Positions 54,337 through 63,817 are shown, numbered from the stretch's first letter. The stretch: 64,000 bases of DNA from Desulfobacteraceae bacterium (GCA_024230435.1 JAAERL010000137.1:1-64000); one strand, 5' to 3'. Program-made: numbers and translations. Notes: generated by a model from the sequence alone, not told the origin.

Positions 54337-54675
54337 ATGAACATGTCCCTGCTGATAAAAGAAACTGAAAAGTTCGAAATTACAGCATATAAGCCTCCAA
54401 AAAATATTGGCAAAATTCAGAAAACGCATGTGTCTTTTTCTGGATCGCCGCGTAAGCATCCATTTGACCCGTACCGGGTTATTTTGGTGGTTGACCCATA
54501 CAGCAGTAATACGTTTTATTATGAATTCAAAGCCGATGACATTTCATTTGTGGAAGAATTGCCGCATATGGTTAATCTTGATGAAGAGGTCATCACCATT
54601 GTGCGTATATGGGTTCGCAAACGCTGTTTGGCTGTTCGATGTACGCCCTTTTGGGTTGACGATACCACAAAATAG
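54337..54675 (+). CDS. Conserved small protein of unknown function
   Basis: 112 residues, with an excellent ribosome site (AAAGGAGGATTT). No signal or membrane segment. Conserved-looking core: THVSFSGSPRKHPFDPYRVI, YSSNTFYYEFKADDISFVEE, VTIVRIWVRKRCLAVRC. Similar proteins in sulfate reducers have, as I recall, been labelled inorganic pyrophosphatase Ppa, but I see no pyrophosphatase motif (no DxDxxD-type metal cluster), so I leave function open. Ten bp upstream of darP and probably in the same transcript. Confidence 0.8.
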   Translation: MNMSLLIKETEKFEITAYKPPKNIGKIQKTHVSFSGSPRKHPFDPYRVILVVDPYSSNTFYYEFKADDISFVEELPHMVNLDEEVITIVRIWVRKRCLAVRCTPFWVDDTTK

Positions 54676-54684
54676 TGAGATCCG

Positions 54685-55200
54685 ATGAAATCTTGTGATA
54701 AGGTACCGGAACCGGTTGAAAAAATCAGCCGTACAAAAAAAAAGAAGCAGGCTCTCGAGTTGCAGCAGTTGGGTGAGAAATTGGTTTCTATCAGTTTGTC
54801 GCAATTGGAGGGATTAAATCTATCCGAAGAGCTGCGGCAGGCTATAGAAGATGCCAAGCACATAAAATCCCATGAGGCTCGCCGCAGGCAGATGCAGTAT
54901 ATCGGCAGCTTGATGCGCAGTGAGGATGTTGAACTCATTAGGTCGGCTTTGGACAGTATTTTTCTTCAATCCTATGAACAAACCCGCCGTTTCAAGCAGC
55001 TTGAGCAATGGCGTGACGAGCTGTTATCCGGAGATCTTGACAGGCTGGACTTGTTAATAAAGGAGCATCCTCAACTCAATCGGCAACAGCTAAAGCAGTT
55101 GATCCGTAATGCTGAAAAGGAAGCCCGGCTCCAGCAACCGCCAAAATCCTCCCGGAAACTTTTTCGTTGTTTGCGCGAGACGGTTCAGAAAAAATTCTAA
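54685..55200 (+). CDS. darP: DarP/YjgA, 50S ribosome-associated protein (DUF615)
   Basis: 171 residues, helical and highly charged. KKKKQALELQQLGEKLVSIS, LNLSEELRQAIEDAKHIKSH, EARRRQMQYIGSLMR and FKQLEQWRDELLSGD match the DarP (YjgA, UPF0307) family. It promotes late maturation of the large ribosomal subunit, contacting 23S rRNA. Usual length about 180. Confidence 0.92.
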   Translation: MKSCDKVPEPVEKISRTKKKKQALELQQLGEKLVSISLSQLEGLNLSEELRQAIEDAKHIKSHEARRRQMQYIGSLMRSEDVELIRSALDSIFLQSYEQTRRFKQLEQWRDELLSGDLDRLDLLIKEHPQLNRQQLKQLIRNAEKEARLQQPPKSSRKLFRCLRETVQKKF

Positions 55201-55209
55201 TACTCGTTT

Positions 55210-55402
55210 TTAAGGCGATTTGCAGTCAAATAATATACCATCTTGTTTGTATTTTTTTCCGTCTTGTGCGTTATGCCAAAGCTGCGAATACTTAAAGTAT
55301 GCATGCTTTGGCCTCGCCCTCTCGCGTTTTTGCAGCCGATTTAAAAATTCCCAAACAGGCTCTAAGCGCAATAAGCTATATTCTTTTGCGCCAATCGCCT
55401 AA
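55210..55402 (+). repeat. MITE-like element, copy 4 (divergent)
   Basis: Ends conserved (TAAGGCGATTTG... and ...CGCCAATCGCCTAAGG), also the GCGTTATGCCAAAG and GCGAATAC blocks, but the right half is replaced by a different sequence (CTTTGGCCTCGCCCTCTCGC, AAATTCCCAAACAGGCTCTA). Bounded by TA. Between darP and hemW stops. Confidence 0.8.
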
Positions 55403-55440
55403 GGGGTATGGAATTGCCGGTAATTTATTGCCGGGAGCAG

Positions 55441-56592
55441 TTAATCAATGAGTTCAACAAGTTCATCGATAATTCTATCCAAAAACAACATTCCTTCCAC
55501 AGTCAGGCGGCAATTTTTTTCGTCAATGCTCATCCAGTTCTCGGCGAAATACTGATCCAAGGCTCGACTGAAATATAGCTGGAAGTCAATTTGATAACGC
55601 TCTTGAAAGGATTTCAGATCAATACCGTCAGTTTGCCGGAGTCCCAGGTAAAGCCCTTCGATCAGTTGCTGTTCTTGATTTAAATGTTCATCTTCGCAAA
55701 TGGGCAAATGGCCGCTTTTCAGAGCATCCATGTATGAGCTAAGATCCCGATGGTTCCACCATCGGCGCGGAAGGCTGCAACTATGGGCCGATGGTCCCAG
55801 ACCAACGTAGGGAGATAGATTCCAGTATTTCTGATTATGCCTGGAACGCCAACGGGAGCCGCGTGAAAAATTCGATATCTCATAATGTTCATAACCGGCG
55901 GTTCCGAGTATGTCATGTGTCATGCGAAACATATCCGCAATGCGGATATCGGACAAGGGCACAACGCGCCCGGCTTCGTGGTCAATACCCAACGGGGTGT
56001 GCGGCTCATATGTGAGCATGTAACACGACAGGTGCTTTGGCGCCAGTTTAATGGCAGTGAGCAGATCCTGTTTCCAGTCTTTTTGGCTTTGATTCGGAAG
56101 GCCATAGATAAGGTCCAGGCCGATATTGTTGAATCCTGCGCTAACGGCTGCTTCAATGGCCACAATAGACTGTTTGGCGTTATGCTGGCGTCCTAAAAAG
56201 CCAAGATAGTCATCATTGAAGGATTGAATGCCGATATTGATACGATTAAAACCAAATGCCGCATAATCCTGAAGGTCACGAACAGTTGAGGTTCCCGGAT
56301 TGACTTCCAGGGTCATTTCGGTCGTGACATCAAGGTTGAACGCCATGGTGATCTGATCCACGATTTGTCCGATTTGTTTATAGTGCAGCAGTGATGGCGT
56401 TCCTCCGCCGATATAAAGCGTGTCCGATTTAAGATCCGGCCTGGCCATTAAGTCTATTTCTGTTTGCAAGGCACTTAAATAATTCGAAATCAAACCCTTA
56501 TCCGTAATGGAATAAAAGTCGCAATAGCGGCATTTGCTCTCGCAAAATGGAATATGGACATATATTCCCAGATTGCTACCTGTTTCCTGCAT
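55441..56592 (-). CDS. hemW: HemW, radical SAM heme chaperone
   Basis: 383 residues. YVHIPFCESKCRYCDFYS holds the CxxxCxxC iron-sulfur site, and LYIGGGTPSLL plus EVNPGTS match HemW/HemN. The first residue of the HemN N-terminal extension is absent and the CxxxCxxC is not followed by the fourth HemN Cys, so it is a HemW heme chaperone rather than coproporphyrinogen dehydrogenase. The C-terminal HemN_C winged part (DGIDLKSFQERY, LTVEGMLFLDRI) is present. Six bp after thiC. Confidence 0.92.
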   Translation of the reverse strand: MQETGSNLGIYVHIPFCESKCRYCDFYSITDKGLISNYLSALQTEIDLMARPDLKSDTLYIGGGTPSLLHYKQIGQIVDQITMAFNLDVTTEMTLEVNPGTSTVRDLQDYAAFGFNRINIGIQSFNDDYLGFLGRQHNAKQSIVAIEAAVSAGFNNIGLDLIYGLPNQSQKDWKQDLLTAIKLAPKHLSCYMLTYEPHTPLGIDHEAGRVVPLSDIRIADMFRMTHDILGTAGYEHYEISNFSRGSRWRSRHNQKYWNLSPYVGLGPSAHSCSLPRRWWNHRDLSSYMDALKSGHLPICEDEHLNQEQQLIEGLYLGLRQTDGIDLKSFQERYQIDFQLYFSRALDQYFAENWMSIDEKNCRLTVEGMLFLDRIIDELVELID

Positions 56593-56598
56593 GGTTAT

Positions 56599-57888
56599 TT
56601 ATCCGATTTTTTGCATAATTTCATTGCTTCGTTTTACGGCACACATATTGCCGCACATAGTGCACACAGACTCATCGTAAGGCTTTGAAGTATCACGATA
56701 ACTGCGGGCTTTTTCCGGGTCAAGCGCTAATTTTAACATTTGCTCCCAATCCAGATCCCTGCGCGCTTTGCCCATTTGATGATCCCATTGTATTGCCCCG
56801 GCAAGTCCTTTGGCTATATCGGCTGCATGAGCGGCGATCCTGGCGGCGACAATCCCTTCCTTCACATCGGCATTATCCGGCAATCGCAGGTGTTCCGCCG
56901 GTGTGACGTAGCATAAAAAATCGGCTCCGTTGGCTGCGGCAAGCGCGCCTCCAATGGCTGAGGTAATATGGTCGTAGCCTGGAGCAATATCAGTAACCAC
57001 CGGTCCAAGCACATAGAACGGCGCACCGTGGCACAATTTTTTCTGTAGTTGCACATTGGTGATCACTTCATTCAAAGGGATGTGTCCCGGGCCTTCAATC
57101 ATTACCTGAACATCCTGCTGCCATGCCGCTTTGGTCAACTCTCCCAAAAATATCAGTTCCTGTATCTGGGGTGCATCTGTAGCGTCCTGCAGGCAGCCGG
57201 GCCGCAGGCCATCGCCTAAGCTTAGGGTGATGTCATATTCACGGCAGATTTCAAGGAGCCGGTCATAGTATTCATAAAAGGGATTTTCGCGTTCATTGTA
57301 AACCATCCATTCCAAAAGCAGGGAACCTCCCCGGCTTACCACATGGGTTAACCTTGGATTTTTTTTAAGTCGTTCAACAGCAACGCGCGTAAGCCCCGCA
57401 TGAATTGTCATGAAGTCAACTCCGTCTTGGGCATGCCGTATCACAGTATCGAAAAACTGATCTACAGTAATTTCCGATATCGGTTTGTCTAAACTTGCAA
57501 CTGCATCGTAAATCGGCACTGTGCCGATAATGGCGCTGCTCATACTGATAACTTGCCTGCGAAAAACGGGGGTGTCGCCATAGATGCTCAGGTCCATTAT
57601 CGCATCGGCTTTAAGATCCAGGGCGTCTTTGACCTTGCGGTATTCCATTTCCAAGTGGCAACAATCTTGGGAAACGCCTAAATTGACATTTATTTTTGTT
57701 CGTAGTCCGCTACCGACACCGGTTCCGTGGACATTTTTATGGTTTTTATTTGCAGGTATGACGATACGGCCGTGGGCCATTTTATCGAGCAAATCCTCTC
57801 GTGAAATGGATTCATCAGCCAGCACGTTTTCCATTTGTGGCGTTATAATTCCTAGGCGGGCCGCCTGCATTTGGGTTTGATAGGACAT
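56599..57888 (-). CDS. thiC: ThiC, phosphomethylpyrimidine synthase
   Basis: Converts aminoimidazole ribotide to the thiamine pyrimidine (HMP-P) by radical SAM chemistry. The C-terminal cluster motif [11 protein letters not shown] (CxxCx4C) is intact. [30 protein letters not shown], and [10 protein letters not shown] are family hallmarks. 429 residues, the short form lacking the N-terminal domain of E. coli ThiC, as in many anaerobes. GGAGG lies six bases upstream. Under control of the TPP riboswitch upstream. Confidence 0.96.
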   Translation of the reverse strand: MSYQTQMQAARLGIITPQMENVLADESISREDLLDKMAHGRIVIPANKNHKNVHGTGVGSGLRTKINVNLGVSQDCCHLEMEYRKVKDALDLKADAIMDLSIYGDTPVFRRQVISMSSAIIGTVPIYDAVASLDKPISEITVDQFFDTVIRHAQDGVDFMTIHAGLTRVAVERLKKNPRLTHVVSRGGSLLLEWMVYNERENPFYEYYDRLLEICREYDITLSLGDGLRPGCLQDATDAPQIQELIFLGELTKAAWQQDVQVMIEGPGHIPLNEVITNVQLQKKLCHGAPFYVLGPVVTDIAPGYDHITSAIGGALAAANGADFLCYVTPAEHLRLPDNADVKEGIVAARIAAHAADIAKGLAGAIQWDHQMGKARRDLDWEQMLKLALDPEKARSYRDTSKPYDESVCTMCGNMCAVKRSNEIMQKIG

Positions 57889-58044
57889 TGTTACCTCCAG
57901 TATGTAAGTGGATCAAATTTGTTCCATGAACCGATCAGCGATACCATGGCCTTTGTTTTTTCCCAAAAGATTATGGTTTAGCTGTTTCGTTTATTAAATA
58001 AGGCGGGGGCGGCGCAAGCGCTTAATTTTGCATAGCAGTAGTTT

Positions 58045-58125
58045 GCATGGCCGCTTCCCTGCGCTGGTATTAACCGGGTCAGGTTCTAAGGGTATTTCTC
58101 AGCACGTGGCACCCCCAGCGAACGC
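58045..58125 (-). promoter_or_regulatory. TPP (THI-box) riboswitch
   Basis: On the minus strand: CTGGGGGTGCC, GTGCTGAGAAATACCC, AGAACCTGACCCGG, TTAATACCAGCGCAGGGAAG. These are the conserved blocks of the THI-box (CUGAGA and ACCUGA---GGUAAUACC-GCG-AGGGA). It ends about 160 bp before thiC and presumably represses thiC when thiamine pyrophosphate binds. Confidence 0.93.
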
Positions 58126-58236
58126 ATTACTTTATGGACTTTTTTATTTGAAATCAAGCTCTTTTTGATCGGATTTTACGATTCCGATATTAAAATTTGG
58201 CGCCATGTATAAAAGGTGTTTACACTAACTGCATCG

Positions 58237-58668
58237 CTAAAAGGCTCCAAGCTGGCATTGAGTGATTCGTATTTTCAGGCTTTCGCAGGCGTTAGCCAGA
58301 CCTAAACGCGTCAGGCCCAATTCGTCTGCGATATTCCAGGCATCGGAACATCGTAAACGACCATCAGATAGAGCTCGTGTAATGGCTTTTTTCAGATCGG
58401 CCGATACGTCAGTCTTGGGTTGAACCTTTTTTCCCTGAGTATAACCGAACAGTCCGAGTTGACATTTGATGATGCGGCCCTCCATTAAATCGATGGTTTT
58501 TCCCACCATTAAAGGTGATACTGCCAAGGTGTTTGCCACCTCATGTGCTGCAGCACATGAGGTGGTTCCGGTCATGCGGCCGCTTTTTAACGCATTTTCA
58601 ATAAGAGGGTCGGGTTTAGCTCCCTGTGGGTGTTTCGCTGCAAAATGGCCTTTTTCGCGCCGAGTCAT
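58237..58668 (-). CDS. Hypothetical protein with duplicated winged-helix-like unit
   Basis: 143 residues from the ATG at 58668, which has GGAAAGGA seven bases upstream. Two related units: AHEVANTLAVSPLMVGKTID then IIKCQLGLFGY (about 40-75), and DAWNIADELGLTRLGLANACE then RITQCQLGAF (about 110-143). Each resembles an HTH ending in the CQLG motif. Basic N-terminus. DNA or metal binding is plausible; no family name recognised. Confidence 0.7.
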   Translation of the reverse strand: MTRREKGHFAAKHPQGAKPDPLIENALKSGRMTGTTSCAAAHEVANTLAVSPLMVGKTIDLMEGRIIKCQLGLFGYTQGKKVQPKTDVSADLKKAITRALSDGRLRCSDAWNIADELGLTRLGLANACESLKIRITQCQLGAF

Positions 58669-58859
58669 TTTTTTTTCCTTTCCCATGAAAAGGTTATTTC
58701 AAAATTTAATTTATGAGATCAATTCTATCATCATTGCAATTGCTTAACAATTTATAAAAGATCATTTCATGTCTGTGCCTGTTGTATCCTTTTTAAAAAA
58801 GTGGCAACATTTTATTTGTATTTGAATTCGTTTTTAGAGCATTTCAAATATAGTAACAA

Positions 58860-60605
58860 GTGCGAGTATGCTTGGTTAGAAAACTCAAAAAAAAACTATA
58901 CGCCGTGGATATTCAATCTGTTATAAAAGCGGTTCTTGAACCCTTGGAAGATCGCGCAAAGGGGACGTTGCCCGGTCTGGCCGTAGGGGATCGGCTCGAT
59001 GCAAAGGTTTTGAGAACGCAAAGCGGCCAGCGTGTCTTAATTGACCTGGGCAGAGGATACCGTGCCAGCGCTCAGACCAGTCTGCCCGTAAAATCGGGAC
59101 AGCAGCTTCAACTTCAGGTTGTTGAAACCGGCAATTTATTGCATTTGAGGGTTATTTCCGAAGAACCGGCCTTCACGCAACGGCCTATACCCATGTTTTC
59201 TCCGGCACATCTTTTTTCAGGCCGGGAACTACAGCAATTAAAAACGAGTATTGACAACCTTGCCGCCAATCTTCAAATTCCGGACACTGTCAGACAAGCC
59301 TTAGTTCAGATGCGTGCGCTATTTGAACCCATGCAACTTAATCGTCCGGCGTCTCAAGTGGCCGCAGATCTACGAGCCATAGTTGAGGACTCCGGTATGT
59401 TTCTGGAGAAAAAAATACTGGATGCTGTTTTAACCTCGGGTGAGCGCTCGCAGCAGCCTCATACTTCTGGTAATGGCTCAAAGGCAGTTCAGGTTACTGA
59501 AAAAAATTTGGTTTTACCGGAAAAGCAGGTTTCACCTTTAGAGCCGTTCGCGTCAGCAGCCTCCGGCAAAGGCGGTATGGCGGATCAAACCCGGATGGAT
59601 CCAAATCAACCAGTTAAATCGCAAGTGTCTTATCCGGATGGGATAAAAGCAGATCCAGGCACTGCAAGTCAGGCCGGTTCGAATACTTCTAAACCCTTGG
59701 TCTCAATCCCGGAGACGTTAACTTCTGATAAGTCCGAACATGTTGCATCCCAGATGAAAGAAATTGGGCGGGAGTCCGAGGGTAACGTTTTACCCAAAGC
59801 CCGCGAAGCAATCGATACCGCTTCCCGAATAGACAGCGGTGACCGGCTTAGGCCGGTAATTAAACAATCCATTGATTATACGGTTTTAAAAAATGATGAA
59901 AAACAGACCCAACATCAGGCTGCTTTGAAAGATGCCGGCTCCGGGAAACTTTCTGGTGATGGTGACGTTTTTGCCAGGCAAACCGCCTTGGAAGCACGGG
60001 GCGCCAAGAGCAAGGGGCCAAATCTAAGCGCTCTTTTGTCCAGGGATACAAAGGCCCAGCTTTTGATTCTGAAAGATTTTTTGAATGCACAATCGTCATC
60101 AAGCAAAATTATTGAACAAATGTCCGATAAGGAAGTGAATTTTTTACGGGAAAGTGCCCAGCGCTTGTTGTCCCATGTAGAGCTGCAACAGGAACGTGCG
60201 GTTCAGCGTTCCAACGATGGTGAATATTTTCAGGTGTTTTCACACTGGGTGGCGGTTAAGGAAAAAAATCATCCCCTTAAATTGAAAGTATATTATCCTA
60301 AAAAGAAGAGCGGATCGGATCAAAGCAGCTATCACCGCGTTGCCTTGCTGTTGGATATGGATCGGTTGGGGCCGGTGCGCGTTGATCTGGCCGCAATTGG
60401 CTCCCGGTTGCACATTGATTTTTATGTAACCAATGATGCCGCCGTCCAGGCTGTCGCGGCTAATAAACATCAGGTTGAACAGCGTTTGACCGGATTGTTT
60501 GATCAGCTTATGGTAAATGTGCGGCTTTCTGAAGAAAAGATAAATCGTTTTGATTATGAAGACCGGTCGGGCGAGCCGGTGGGCAGAATCGATATCAAGG
60601 CATGA
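58860..60605 (+). CDS. FliK-like flagellar hook-length control protein
   Basis: 581 residues if started at the GTG 58860, though the start is uncertain (a GTG at 58908, just before DIQSVIKAV, is an alternative; neither has a ribosome site). N-terminal region with GTLPGLAVGDRLDAKVLRTQ-type beta segment, a long low-complexity Ser/Lys/Gln middle (about 200-390), and a C-terminal FliK domain (about 480-580: HPLKLKVYYPKKKSG, RVALLLDMDRLGPVRVDLA, LHIDFYVTNDAAVQAV). The last codons overlap the FlhB-like gene by 4 bp, a pairing common in flagellated bacteria. Confidence 0.85.
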   Translation: MRVCLVRKLKKKLYAVDIQSVIKAVLEPLEDRAKGTLPGLAVGDRLDAKVLRTQSGQRVLIDLGRGYRASAQTSLPVKSGQQLQLQVVETGNLLHLRVISEEPAFTQRPIPMFSPAHLFSGRELQQLKTSIDNLAANLQIPDTVRQALVQMRALFEPMQLNRPASQVAADLRAIVEDSGMFLEKKILDAVLTSGERSQQPHTSGNGSKAVQVTEKNLVLPEKQVSPLEPFASAASGKGGMADQTRMDPNQPVKSQVSYPDGIKADPGTASQAGSNTSKPLVSIPETLTSDKSEHVASQMKEIGRESEGNVLPKAREAIDTASRIDSGDRLRPVIKQSIDYTVLKNDEKQTQHQAALKDAGSGKLSGDGDVFARQTALEARGAKSKGPNLSALLSRDTKAQLLILKDFLNAQSSSSKIIEQMSDKEVNFLRESAQRLLSHVELQQERAVQRSNDGEYFQVFSHWVAVKEKNHPLKLKVYYPKKKSGSDQSSYHRVALLLDMDRLGPVRVDLAAIGSRLHIDFYVTNDAAVQAVAANKHQVEQRLTGLFDQLMVNVRLSEEKINRFDYEDRSGEPVGRIDIKA

Positions 60606-60868
60606 CATCCAAAGAAATCAAAAAAGCGGCGGCGCTTCGTTATCAGCAAGGCCAAGAGGATGCTCCACGGGTTGTGGCAAAGGGCCGTGGTAAAGTTGCT
60701 GAGAAAATCGTACAAATCGCCGGTCAGCATCAGGTTCCAATCGTGGAGGATTCAAATCTGGTTCAAATGCTCGAAGCCCTGGATGTGGATATGGAAATTC
60801 CCCCCGATCTTTACCATGCGGTTGCTGAAATATTGGTATTTGTATATAAATTGAACAAAAAACTATGA
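60602..60868 (+). CDS. FlhB-like (FlhX) cytoplasmic-domain homologue
   Basis: 88 residues matching the C-terminal cytoplasmic domain of the flagellar export protein FlhB: KKAAALRYQQGQEDAPRVVA, KGRGKVAEKIVQIAGQHQVP, VEDSNLVQMLEALDVDMEIP. The NPTH autocleavage site and membrane domain are absent, as in stand-alone FhlB/FlhX proteins that can replace the FlhB C-terminus. Overlaps the FliK-like gene (ATGA). Confidence 0.9.
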   Translation: MTSKEIKKAAALRYQQGQEDAPRVVAKGRGKVAEKIVQIAGQHQVPIVEDSNLVQMLEALDVDMEIPPDLYHAVAEILVFVYKLNKKL

Positions 60869-60875
60869 TGACGTT

Positions 60876-61055
60876 TAAGGCGATTGGCGGAAAAGGATAT
60901 ACCAGATTGAGCTTCGATTTTTTTTCGTATTCAAGGCGCGCCAAAGTTTTGCTGATCAGTTTGCATATTTTACGTATTCGCACCTTTGGCATAACTTAAG
61001 AAGACGGGAAAAAAGACATACGAGATGGTATATTCTTTAACTGTAAATCGCCTAA
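60876..61055 (-). repeat. MITE-like element, copy 5 (inverted)
   Basis: Same family as copies 1-4 but in the opposite orientation: begins TAAGGCGATTGGCGGAAAAG, contains CCAAAGTTTTGCTGATCAG, ends TATTCTTTAACTGTAAATCG then CCTAA. TA at both boundaries. Directly after the FlhB-like stop (60868). Confidence 0.87.
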
Positions 61056-61119
61056 GCTTCTTATGATTTCGGCGATAAGCTATATTAACGATTATATAAG
61101 GTATAAGGAGGTTATAAGG

Positions 61120-61545
61120 ATGGCAAAGCCGGATAATAGGGCCCTGGATCTTTTCAGGGACTTAAAAGCGCTATCCGAATCAGCTTTTCCTAAACGCTGC
61201 GCCGTCTGCGGCGCAGTCTATGATTCTGTTAAGGATTATATCTTAAAAACTGAAGACGTAGCGGGTAAAAGCGGACTCAAATCAAGTCTTGATGATGAAG
61301 ATAATGATATTGTTGAGCTTTTTCGCAATTGCAGCTGTGGCTCAACCCTGATGGACTGCTTTAGCAACCGCAGGGATGCCTCCAGCCGGGGCCAAAAGCA
61401 ACGGGAACTTTTCGGCAGTTTGATGGAAAAATTGCATCAAAAGGGACTGCCTCTTAGACAGGCCCGGCTGGAGTTATTGAAGCTGTTGCATGGCGAACAA
61501 AGCTCTGTTCTCGAAAGTATGGGAGTTAAAACAAGAGTAAATTAA
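61120..61545 (+). CDS. Hypothetical zinc-ribbon-like protein
   Basis: 141 residues from the ATG at 61120, with AAGGAGG upstream. Paired Cys motifs (CAVCG near residue 24; CSCG near 71, then MDC) suggest a zinc ribbon. C-terminal helical part rich in Lys/Leu (ELFGSLMEKLHQKGLPLRQA). No family recognised. The stop overlaps the pgi stop by 4 bp (convergent). Confidence 0.75.
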   Translation: MAKPDNRALDLFRDLKALSESAFPKRCAVCGAVYDSVKDYILKTEDVAGKSGLKSSLDDEDNDIVELFRNCSCGSTLMDCFSNRRDASSRGQKQRELFGSLMEKLHQKGLPLRQARLELLKLLHGEQSSVLESMGVKTRVN

Positions 61546-63164
61546 ATCTTTCCCTCGAACAACATTTCTAAATACATCTTTGCGATCGGATCGGATGCCT
61601 CAAAATAATGGTCCGGATCCTGGTTCTTATCAGCCATTTGGCGGCGCAGATCCGCAGCAGCGATTTTGCCCAGCTCTACACCAAACTGATCAAAGGAATT
61701 TACACCCCAGGCAAATCCCTCAAAAACTGTGCGGGCCTCGTAAAAGCTGAGTAAACGGCCCACATTCTCAGGGCTTAAATCATCCAGCACAAGGGTGGAA
61801 GAAGGACGGTTGCCGCTGAAATAGCGGGTCTTGTCCTCACTGTCTTTTCCTATAGCCAATACTTTTGCCTGGGCGATCATGTTTGCCCAAAGTTCCTGAT
61901 GGTTGGTAACACCCTTGGAGCAGGATTGGTATTGGGTATATTGGGGGTTCAGAACACCGATAAAATCTATAGGGAAAGCTTGTCCCTGGTGGGCGAGTTG
62001 AAAAAAAGAATGTTGGGCATTGGCGCCCGGTTCTCCAAAAATCACTGTGCCTGCCGGAGTATCGAGCATTTGACCCTGGATGTCGGCTCCTTTGCCATTG
62101 CTTTCCATGTTTAATTGCTGGATATGGGGAGCCAGTTTTTGAAGAGCAGAGCAATAAGGGATAATTGCGTTATGCCGGTAGCCCAGATAATCGGTATTCC
62201 AAACACTGATTAATGCAGCTATCAACGGCAAATTGGCATGCGCCGGGGCCTGAGCTGCGTGCAGGTCCATTTGTTCCGCGCCTTTCAAAAATCTTTCGAA
62301 TGTTTCATTTCCCAAATAAATACTTAAAGGCGCCGCCCCCACCGCGGAGGTTACGCTGTACCGTCCGCCGATAAAGTCATACATGTAAAAAGTCGCCAGC
62401 ACAGGATCACCGGGATCGTCACCGGGGCTGCCTTTGCTGGTAACAGTGACGATATGCTTGGAAGGCTCAAGACCCTTGTCCTTCATCAATTCAATTGCCT
62501 GATTCTTGTTGGCTGTAGTTTCCGCAGTAGTATAGCTTTTTGAGATAATGATCCAGAGCGTGGTTTCAGGATCGATAGCGTCTGCCACAGCCCCGAAATT
62601 ATGAATGTCGACATTGGCCAGGTAATGAATCCGAATTGCTTTGTTTGCATATGCCGCCAGAGCCGTGGAAATAAATTCGGCCCCTAAATAGGAGCCGCCA
62701 ATACCCACAACCACGGCATGCCGAAACGCTTTTCCGGTGCAGCCTTTGATTTCGCCATTATGGACACGGTTGCAAAAGGTTTTTACGGCGTTTCTTACGT
62801 TTTGCATGTCCGGCATGATATCGTGACCGTCCACATAGATGGGCGTGCTGCTGAAACTCCGGGTGGCGGTATGTAAAACAGCGCGATTTTCAGTCTTGTT
62901 TATCAATGCGCCTTGGCTCATCTGCTGGAATTTGGCCGTCAGGTTAAGCTTGTCAGCCGCATCGATCAATAGTTGCATGGTTTGATCATCCAGCCGTTGC
63001 CGCGAGTAGTCCAGAAAAAGACCGCCGCCCTTGGCTGAATAATTGCTTAAACGATTCGGCGCCGAAACAAGGTGCTTGAGGTGCATTTTGTCCTGGTTCA
63101 TTTCACGGGCTTTTTTCTGCAGGGCTGTGTTTAGTTCAAGTTGGTTCAATCGATATGGTTTCAT
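61542..63164 (-). CDS. pgi: Glucose-6-phosphate isomerase
   Basis: Interconverts glucose 6-phosphate and fructose 6-phosphate. 540 residues. VVVGIGGSYLGAEF, WIIISKSYTTAETTANKNQA, GGRYSVTSAVGAAPL, NMESNGKGADIQGQ (catalytic Glu/His region) and GVNSFDQFGVELGK are PGI signatures. AAGGA precedes the ATG. The coding region overlaps the preceding lipoprotein gene by 4 bp, so they are co-transcribed, an unusual partner set. Confidence 0.96.
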   Translation of the reverse strand: MKPYRLNQLELNTALQKKAREMNQDKMHLKHLVSAPNRLSNYSAKGGGLFLDYSRQRLDDQTMQLLIDAADKLNLTAKFQQMSQGALINKTENRAVLHTATRSFSSTPIYVDGHDIMPDMQNVRNAVKTFCNRVHNGEIKGCTGKAFRHAVVVGIGGSYLGAEFISTALAAYANKAIRIHYLANVDIHNFGAVADAIDPETTLWIIISKSYTTAETTANKNQAIELMKDKGLEPSKHIVTVTSKGSPGDDPGDPVLATFYMYDFIGGRYSVTSAVGAAPLSIYLGNETFERFLKGAEQMDLHAAQAPAHANLPLIAALISVWNTDYLGYRHNAIIPYCSALQKLAPHIQQLNMESNGKGADIQGQMLDTPAGTVIFGEPGANAQHSFFQLAHQGQAFPIDFIGVLNPQYTQYQSCSKGVTNHQELWANMIAQAKVLAIGKDSEDKTRYFSGNRPSSTLVLDDLSPENVGRLLSFYEARTVFEGFAWGVNSFDQFGVELGKIAAADLRRQMADKNQDPDHYFEASDPIAKMYLEMLFEGKI

Positions 63165-63817
63165 GGTTTATTCCTTTTAAATTTATTTAGTTGTGCTTCA
63201 AGGATGCTGTAACTGTCCGCGATAATTTTTTTTGACACCGATGCCATGGCCTGGCTCATCGCCAATGCCAGGGCTGCCGGTTTTTTCTGCCGGCAAGGCG
63301 CTGATGCACTGTAAGTTTTTTGCATCAGTATGCTTTTTCCAGGATTGCTCTGATTCAGGTCCATGAGAGTGATGTGCAGGACTAAAGAGGCTTTCCATAT
63401 GGCTGGATCGTCTTTTTCCAAAAATTCTTCAACCCATCCCATCAAACTATGGGTAGCTGTTGAGGCTGCATCCGGAGTCAAAATTGCCTTGAAAGCCTTG
63501 GTTTGGCGCAAATCCCGGGTCAGCAGATACGCCAACAGCTCTCCGGGAGATGCGATCCATTGAAAATTCGGATAGGTATTACGGTGCAAATCCTTATCTG
63601 CATAGATGATCTGCTTGCTATTATAGGGCGGGCTGACGCTGAAACGATCAACCCGGATGACAACGGGCAATTGCGTATCGGGTTTCAATCGGGCGCTGGT
63701 ATAGTCCAGGGTATAGTAGTAAACCGGTTGGGGTGCTTTTGACTTGGGAAGGCAAGCAAAAAGGGTTGAAAAGCAAAGAAGTATTAAAATTGCGAATCGG
63801 AAAATGCATCGGTTCAT
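63161..63817 (-). CDS. ABC-type transport auxiliary lipoprotein (PqiC-like)
   Basis: 218 residues with a lipoprotein signal (ILILLCFSTLFAC; lipobox LFAC). YYTLDYTSARLKP, VIRVDRFSVSPPYNSKQIIY and LLAYLLTRDLRQTKAF match the PqiC/ABC_trans_aux family, outer-membrane lipoproteins that accompany MCE lipid transporters. It follows an MCE-like gene by 28 bp, which fits. Confidence 0.88.
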   Translation of the reverse strand: MNRCIFRFAILILLCFSTLFACLPKSKAPQPVYYYTLDYTSARLKPDTQLPVVIRVDRFSVSPPYNSKQIIYADKDLHRNTYPNFQWIASPGELLAYLLTRDLRQTKAFKAILTPDAASTATHSLMGWVEEFLEKDDPAIWKASLVLHITLMDLNQSNPGKSILMQKTYSASAPCRQKKPAALALAMSQAMASVSKKIIADSYSILEAQLNKFKRNKP

